Positions 52,495 through 55,677 of a stretch of DNA of 55,677 nucleotides are shown piece by piece; within the stretch, counting starts at the first letter, position 1; each line of letters begins with the position of its first letter. The notes beneath the pieces were generated by a model. It was given only the letters and a program-made list of their open reading frames with translations, had not been told where the DNA came from and did not search any database. The position numbers and the translations under genes are program-made. The stretch is from Oscillospiraceae bacterium (GTDB taxonomy: Bacteria; Bacillota; Clostridia; Oscillospirales; Oscillospiraceae). The DNA lies in assembly GCA_017439805.1 (NCBI GenBank), contig JAFSIK010000073.1, positions 1 to 55,677 of the forward strand. The letters run 5' to 3'.

Positions 52495-53181
52495 TTATTT
52501 TAAGAAAAGATCGTTCCTGGCGTCAACCTTTACGATTTCGCTGTGTTCCAATACCGCACGTCGGGCGGCACAGGGGTCATCTCCCTTTATTGCATCAAGT
52601 ATCTTTTTGTGATGCACCAGATAAAGCGTATTTATACGTTCTGGTACCTCTTCTGTATAATAAATGTTGAAGAATTTAAGGGTTTTATCCATAATTATGG
52701 ACATTTCCTTTTCAAGATACGGATTGTTTGCCCCCTTGACGATGGCCCAGTGAAAATCCAGATCGCTCATGAGAGACTTTATGTACAGTTTCTTGTTGCA
52801 GTAGGATTCATATTTATTATATGCATCTTCTATTTGAGTCATAACCGAGGGAATCTTTCTTGAACAGCATATTGCCGCAGCCTCAGACTCAAGCGCTTCC
52901 TTAACCTCATACATATCAATAAAATCGCGAAGCTGGAAATCGTTTACTACGAAGCCTTTGCCGCCAAAATTAGACACAAACCCCTCAATATACAGCCTGT
53001 TAATCGCTTCTCGCATTGGTGTACGGCTTAAATCAAAGCGCTCCATTATATACCTCTCCACCAAAACCGTATTGGGAGGCAGGTCAAGTGTAACGATGGC
53101 TGTTTTTAGTGTATTGTATGCCGCCTGCTGTTTGGTGTTAGGTTCGATATGGTCGTGCCAGCTTTCGGAAATAACCTTCAT
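52495..53181 (-). CDS. GntR-family transcriptional regulator, FCD subfamily
   Basis: A 228-residue regulator. The N-terminal winged helix (about 15-80) has YNTLKTAIVTLDLPPNTVLVERYIMERFDLSRTPMREAINRLYIEGFV, the GntR signature. The FCD domain (about 90-220) keeps likely metal/ligand histidines in DLDFHWAI, LVHHKKIL and LEHSEIV. FCD regulators usually bind small carboxylates or sugar acids and lose DNA binding on induction. It directly precedes the hydrogenase operon, and matching AT-rich boxes at both promoters point to autoregulation and control of the operon. Confidence 0.92.
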   Translation of the reverse strand: MKVISESWHDHIEPNTKQQAAYNTLKTAIVTLDLPPNTVLVERYIMERFDLSRTPMREAINRLYIEGFVSNFGGKGFVVNDFQLRDFIDMYEVKEALESEAAAICCSRKIPSVMTQIEDAYNKYESYCNKKLYIKSLMSDLDFHWAIVKGANNPYLEKEMSIIMDKTLKFFNIYYTEEVPERINTLYLVHHKKILDAIKGDDPCAARRAVLEHSEIVKVDARNDLFLK

Positions 53182-53205
53182 TGGCGATCTCCTTTCGATA
53201 TTTTT

Positions 53206-53217
53206 AAAATATATTTT
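53206..53217. promoter_or_regulatory. Palindrome at the gntR promoter, probable autoregulatory operator
   Basis: AAAATATATTTT (53206-53217) is a perfect 12-bp palindrome at the predicted transcription start of gntR. Its core AAATATATTT also occurs at the operon promoter (52325-52335 region), supporting a common regulator. Confidence 0.55.
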
Positions 53218-53223
53218 CTGAAT

Positions 53224-53252
53224 ATTATATTATGGTTTTTTCAATTTTTCAA
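53224..53252 (-). promoter_or_regulatory. Sigma-A promoter of gntR
   Basis: Minus strand TTGAAA (53247-53252), a 17-bp spacer and consensus TATAAT (53224-53229); start predicted near 53217, within the palindrome. Confidence 0.75.
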
Positions 53253-53304
53253 TAGATAAAATTTTACCCTCTGTGCCCGTCAGAGGGCATTCCCCGGCAA
53301 AACA

Positions 53305-53336
53305 AAACCCGCCGGCTCGGTTGAGCCGGCGGGTTT
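53305..53336 (-). terminator. Terminator of the rnf operon
   Basis: AAACCCGCCGGCTC (53305-53318) pairs with GAGCCGGCGGGTTT (53323-53336) around GGTT; on the minus strand TGTTTTGTT follows. It closes the rnf operon nine bases after the rnfB stop. Confidence 0.95.
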
Positions 53337-53344
53337 CTTTAGGA

Positions 53345-54133
53345 TTACAGCTTGTGAATGATTTTCTTGGGGCAGACCTCGGCGCAGATGCCGCAGCCGG
53401 TGCACTTCTCGTAATCGATGGAAGCAAAGCCGTTTGCGACCTTGATGGCCTCGCTGGGGCACTTCTTTACGCAGAGGCCGCAGCCGATGCAGCCGCTCTT
53501 GCAGGCAGCCATGGTGTCCTTGGCGTTGGACTGGCTGGCACAGGATACGAAGTAGGTGGCGTCAACGGGAACAAGCTCCATAATGCCCTTGGGGCAAGCC
53601 TTCAGACAGGCGCCGCAGCCGGTGCAGAAGCGCTCGTCGGCAACGGGCAGGCCGTCGACGATTTTCAGAGCGTCGAACTTACAGGCCTTGACGCAGGTAC
53701 CCAGACCCAGGCAACCGTAGGCGCACTTGTTGGGGCTGCCGCCGCCAACCTTGGTGGCGGACAGGCAGTCGTGAATACCCTGGTACTCAAACTTCTTCAT
53801 GTCCTCGCTGGTACCCACGCAGCGTACACGGGCAACAGTCTTTACACGCTCAACAGGGCCGGAACCCATGATTTCGGCGATCTGGTTGAGGGCGTCATCG
53901 CCAACGCCGGTGCAGCAGCTGACCTCAGCGGTGCCCTTTACAATGGCACCGGCGCAGGCAGCGCAGCCGGCAAAGCCGCAGGCGCCGCAGTTGGCACCGG
54001 GGAGAATGTCGTTGATTTCTTCTTCTCTTTCGTCGATCTGGACGTGGAAGGCCTTGGCCGCGACGGCAAGAACGATGCCGAAGATAACGCCCAGAGCGGC
54101 AAGAACGATGATAGCACTAATAATTTCTTTCAT
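53345..54133 (-). CDS. rnfB: Rnf complex subunit RnfB (polyferredoxin)
   Basis: A 262-residue iron-sulfur subunit of the Rnf ferredoxin:NAD+ oxidoreductase. An N-terminal membrane helix (about 5-27) is followed by the [4Fe-4S] domain with CGACGFAGC (about 50-58). Further CxxCxxCxxxC-type motifs follow: CLGLGTCVKAC, CTGCGACLKACP, CIGCGLCVKKCP and CTGCGICAEVCP. It receives electrons from reduced ferredoxin and passes them to the membrane complex coupled to ion pumping. As the last gene of the operon it lies directly before a terminator, the usual rnfCDGEAB order. Confidence 0.97.
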   Translation of the reverse strand: MKEIISAIIVLAALGVIFGIVLAVAAKAFHVQIDEREEEINDILPGANCGACGFAGCAACAGAIVKGTAEVSCCTGVGDDALNQIAEIMGSGPVERVKTVARVRCVGTSEDMKKFEYQGIHDCLSATKVGGGSPNKCAYGCLGLGTCVKACKFDALKIVDGLPVADERFCTGCGACLKACPKGIMELVPVDATYFVSCASQSNAKDTMAACKSGCIGCGLCVKKCPSEAIKVANGFASIDYEKCTGCGICAEVCPKKIIHKL

Positions 54134-54148
54134 CTCTTACCCCTCCTA

Positions 54149-54742
54149 TCAACCGAAAACGGAAAGTCCGGAGAAACCCATGAATGCCAGAGCCAGAAGG
54201 CCGCCGGCCAGCATGGCCTCAGGGAAGCCCTTGAAAGGCTTGGGGAAATCGGAGCTGACTTCCATCTGCTCGCGGACGCTGGCAAACAGCACGATGGCCA
54301 GCAGGAAGCCAATGCCGCTGGTAAGACCGTAGGCGATGCTGGAGCCCAGGCCGTAGCCGCGGTCGATGTTGGCAATGGCGATACCCAGAACGGCGCAGTT
54401 GGTGGTAATCAGAGGCAGGTAAATGCCCAGGGACTGATACAGGGAGGGGATGTTCTTCTGAAGGAACAGCTCAACAAACTGTACCAGAGAGGCAATAACC
54501 AGAATGAAGGCCACGGTCTGCATGTACTCAATGTTCAGAGGTACCAGCAGGAAGCGGTTTACTACCCAGCAAACGATGGAGGACAGTACCAGAACGAAGG
54601 TAACGGCGATGCCCATACCAACGGCGGAGTCCATCTTCTTGGAAACGCCCATGAAGGGGCAGATGCCAAGGAACTGGGAGAAGATAACGTTCTCAATCAG
54701 GATAGCGCCCAAAGACAGAGAAATAAAACCGGTAAGATTCAT
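54149..54742 (-). CDS. rnfA: Rnf complex membrane subunit RnfA
   Basis: A 197-residue, six-helix membrane subunit. ENVIFSQFLGICPFMGVSKK near the N-terminus and PLITTNCAVLG mid-protein are the conserved half-channel motifs; the cysteines in GICPF and TNCAV correspond to those proposed to hold a membrane [2Fe-2S] cluster between RnfA and RnfE. The ATG/stop junction with rnfE overlaps by one base. Confidence 0.97.
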   Translation of the reverse strand: MNLTGFISLSLGAILIENVIFSQFLGICPFMGVSKKMDSAVGMGIAVTFVLVLSSIVCWVVNRFLLVPLNIEYMQTVAFILVIASLVQFVELFLQKNIPSLYQSLGIYLPLITTNCAVLGIAIANIDRGYGLGSSIAYGLTSGIGFLLAIVLFASVREQMEVSSDFPKPFKGFPEAMLAGGLLALAFMGFSGLSVFG

Positions 54743-55413
54743 TATTTGAGCACCTCCTCGTATTCATCGGGTACAGGATCGGCCTTCTTGCCGGTCTTCT
54801 TTTCGTTGCGGGCCACCAGCCACTGGGTCAGGGCGATGAGGAAGGCCATTACGATGAAGCCGCCGAAGGGCATGATCATGTAGGTTGCGCCGAACTGCTC
54901 GGGGAAAATGCGGATGCCGGCGCCGCCGTTGAGGATGCCGCCGCCGAAAGTGCCGCTGCCCAGAAGCTCACGGACGATACACATGGCAACAGCCGCGATG
55001 GTGTAGCCGATGCCCTGGAACAGGCCGTCAAGGGCGGCAACGCCAACCTTGTTCTTGGAGGCCAGAGCCTCGGCGCGGCCCAGAATGATGCAGTTAACGA
55101 CGATCAGGGGAATGAACACGCCCAGGCTTTCGGAAAGGTCGGGGATAAAGGCCTGGATAAGCAGGTCAACGATGGTAACGAAGGCGGCGATAACAACGAT
55201 GAAGGCCGCGATTCGGATCTTCTTGGGAATGAAGTTTCGAAGAAGGGAGATGACCACGTTGGAGCAGATGAGAATGATTGTAACGGCAAGGCCCATGCCA
55301 AGACCGTTGAACAGAGAGGTGGTGATGGCCAGAGCGGAGCACATGCCCAGCAGCTGTACCAGAACAGGATTCTTGCGTATTACGCCATCAAGAAACAGAT
55401 CTTTGATTTTCAT
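54742..55413 (-). CDS. rnfE: Rnf complex membrane subunit RnfE
   Basis: A 223-residue membrane subunit, antiparallel partner of RnfA. NPVLVQLLGMCSALAITTSL and PLIVVNCIILGRAEALASKN are the conserved blocks; their cysteines face those of RnfA. The C-terminal GTFGGGILNGGAGIRIF segment and charged tail (NEKKTGKKADPVPDEYEEVL) are typical. Its start lies 2 nt after the rnfG stop. Confidence 0.96.
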   Translation of the reverse strand: MKIKDLFLDGVIRKNPVLVQLLGMCSALAITTSLFNGLGMGLAVTIILICSNVVISLLRNFIPKKIRIAAFIVVIAAFVTIVDLLIQAFIPDLSESLGVFIPLIVVNCIILGRAEALASKNKVGVAALDGLFQGIGYTIAAVAMCIVRELLGSGTFGGGILNGGAGIRIFPEQFGATYMIMPFGGFIVMAFLIALTQWLVARNEKKTGKKADPVPDEYEEVLK

Positions 55414-55415
55414 GC

Positions 55416-55677
55416 TCAGCCCACCTCCTTAACAGCATTGAGTGCAGAGTTCACGCCGTCACAAACCGCGCGGGAGGTGATGGTGGAACTGGTAAGAGCG
55501 ACGATCTCGCCGCCGTCCTTGTTGACGGAAACAGAGCCGGCCTTACCGACAAACTGGTTGGTGAAATCAGGCTCGGAAGCCTTGGCGCCAAGGCCGGCGG
55601 TTTCCTTCAAGCTTACGATGGAAACGCCGGTAACGTTTCCGTCGCTGTCCACGCCGACCATCATATCGATGTCGCCG
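55416..55677 (-). CDS. rnfG: Rnf complex FMN-binding subunit RnfG (C-terminal part, runs off window)
   Basis: The last ~86 residues of RnfG; the frame is open to the right edge. VGVDSDGNVTGVSIVSLKETAGLGAKASEP is the conserved block before the flavin site. The threonine in TSSTITSRAV takes the place of the T in the usual SGAT motif that binds FMN covalently by a phosphodiester link; the GA is replaced by SS. The 5' part and the rest of the operon (C, D) lie outside. Confidence 0.92.
   Translation of the reverse strand, partial: GDIDMMVGVDSDGNVTGVSIVSLKETAGLGAKASEPDFTNQFVGKAGSVSVNKDGGEIVALTSSTITSRAVCDGVNSALNAVKEVG

Noticed and set aside
53273..54883. 536-codon open frame antisense to rnfB and rnfA
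   Set aside because: It is composed of Ala/Gly/Asn-rich sequence that mirrors the cysteine-rich and membrane-coding strand; no signals support it.
1..55677. tRNA or rRNA genes, insertion sequences, prophage or plasmid origins
   Set aside because: I scanned the intergenic gaps by eye and saw no cloverleaf with CCA-type end, no transposase, integrase or phage structural gene, and no iteron array.

Overview
The window looks like chromosome of a GC-rich, strictly anaerobic, monoderm Clostridia-type bacterium. Oscillospirales is my best guess, but this is inference from gene content and not a database match. The reasons are: Gram-positive division genes (sepF, divIVA); mutS/mutL without mutH; the tilS-hpt-ftsH and gdpP-rplI-dnaB orders; RNase J; Asp23/YloV; an Rnf complex; and an oxygen-sensitive [FeFe] hydrogenase. 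I see no rRNA, tRNA, CRISPR, IS element or prophage.

Layout. 1-42: the tail of a plus-strand gene. 158-16381 (minus): a long housekeeping run, transcribed right to left as miaB-mutS-CPBP protease-mutL-miaA-hfq-HlyD-like-yggS-sepF-divIVA-ileS-lspA-rluD-type-HAD. 16498-24216 (plus): gdpP-rplI-dnaB-tilS-hpt-ftsH. 24254-32060 (minus): a surface-protein cluster. It holds a ~1,890-residue secreted glycine-rich/MucBP/InlB-type protein broken by an apparent one-base frameshift near 29025, two single-pass membrane proteins sharing an ectodomain, and a small secreted protein sharing a module with the giant protein's C-terminus. 32258-37267 (plus): a sugar-nucleotidyltransferase fusion, a structured RNA, RNase J and a glycerophosphodiesterase. 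37317-39323 (minus): yloV and asp23. 39534-43717 (plus): rpoN-recG-QueG-like. 43768-53181 (minus): the accessory metabolic cluster. 53345-55677 (minus): the rnf operon (G partial, E, A, B), running off the right edge.

The most interesting system is 43768-53181. A GntR/FCD regulator lies upstream of a two-cluster ferredoxin, a fumarate-reductase/AprA-type flavoprotein, an [FeFe] hydrogenase whose N-terminal [2Fe-2S] domain has lost every cysteine, an MFS carrier, a CocE/NonD-type hydrolase and a second, OFA-like MFS carrier. I read it as a substrate-inducible uptake, hydrolysis and reduction pathway in which a flavoprotein exchanges electrons with H2/protons through ferredoxin. The substrate is unknown. 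Four 11-bp direct repeats at the operon promoter and a matching 12-bp palindrome at the regulator's own promoter look like its operators. Rnf next door would share the ferredoxin pool.

Regulatory sites stand out elsewhere. A consensus sigma-54 promoter lies exactly over the rpoN start region and points at asp23-yloV. A terminator-shaped hairpin buries the ribosome-binding site of the sugar-nucleotidyltransferase gene. A ~200-nt folded RNA of 6S-like outline precedes RNase J. The ileS promoter overlaps a terminator stem, so only read-through RNA could form it.
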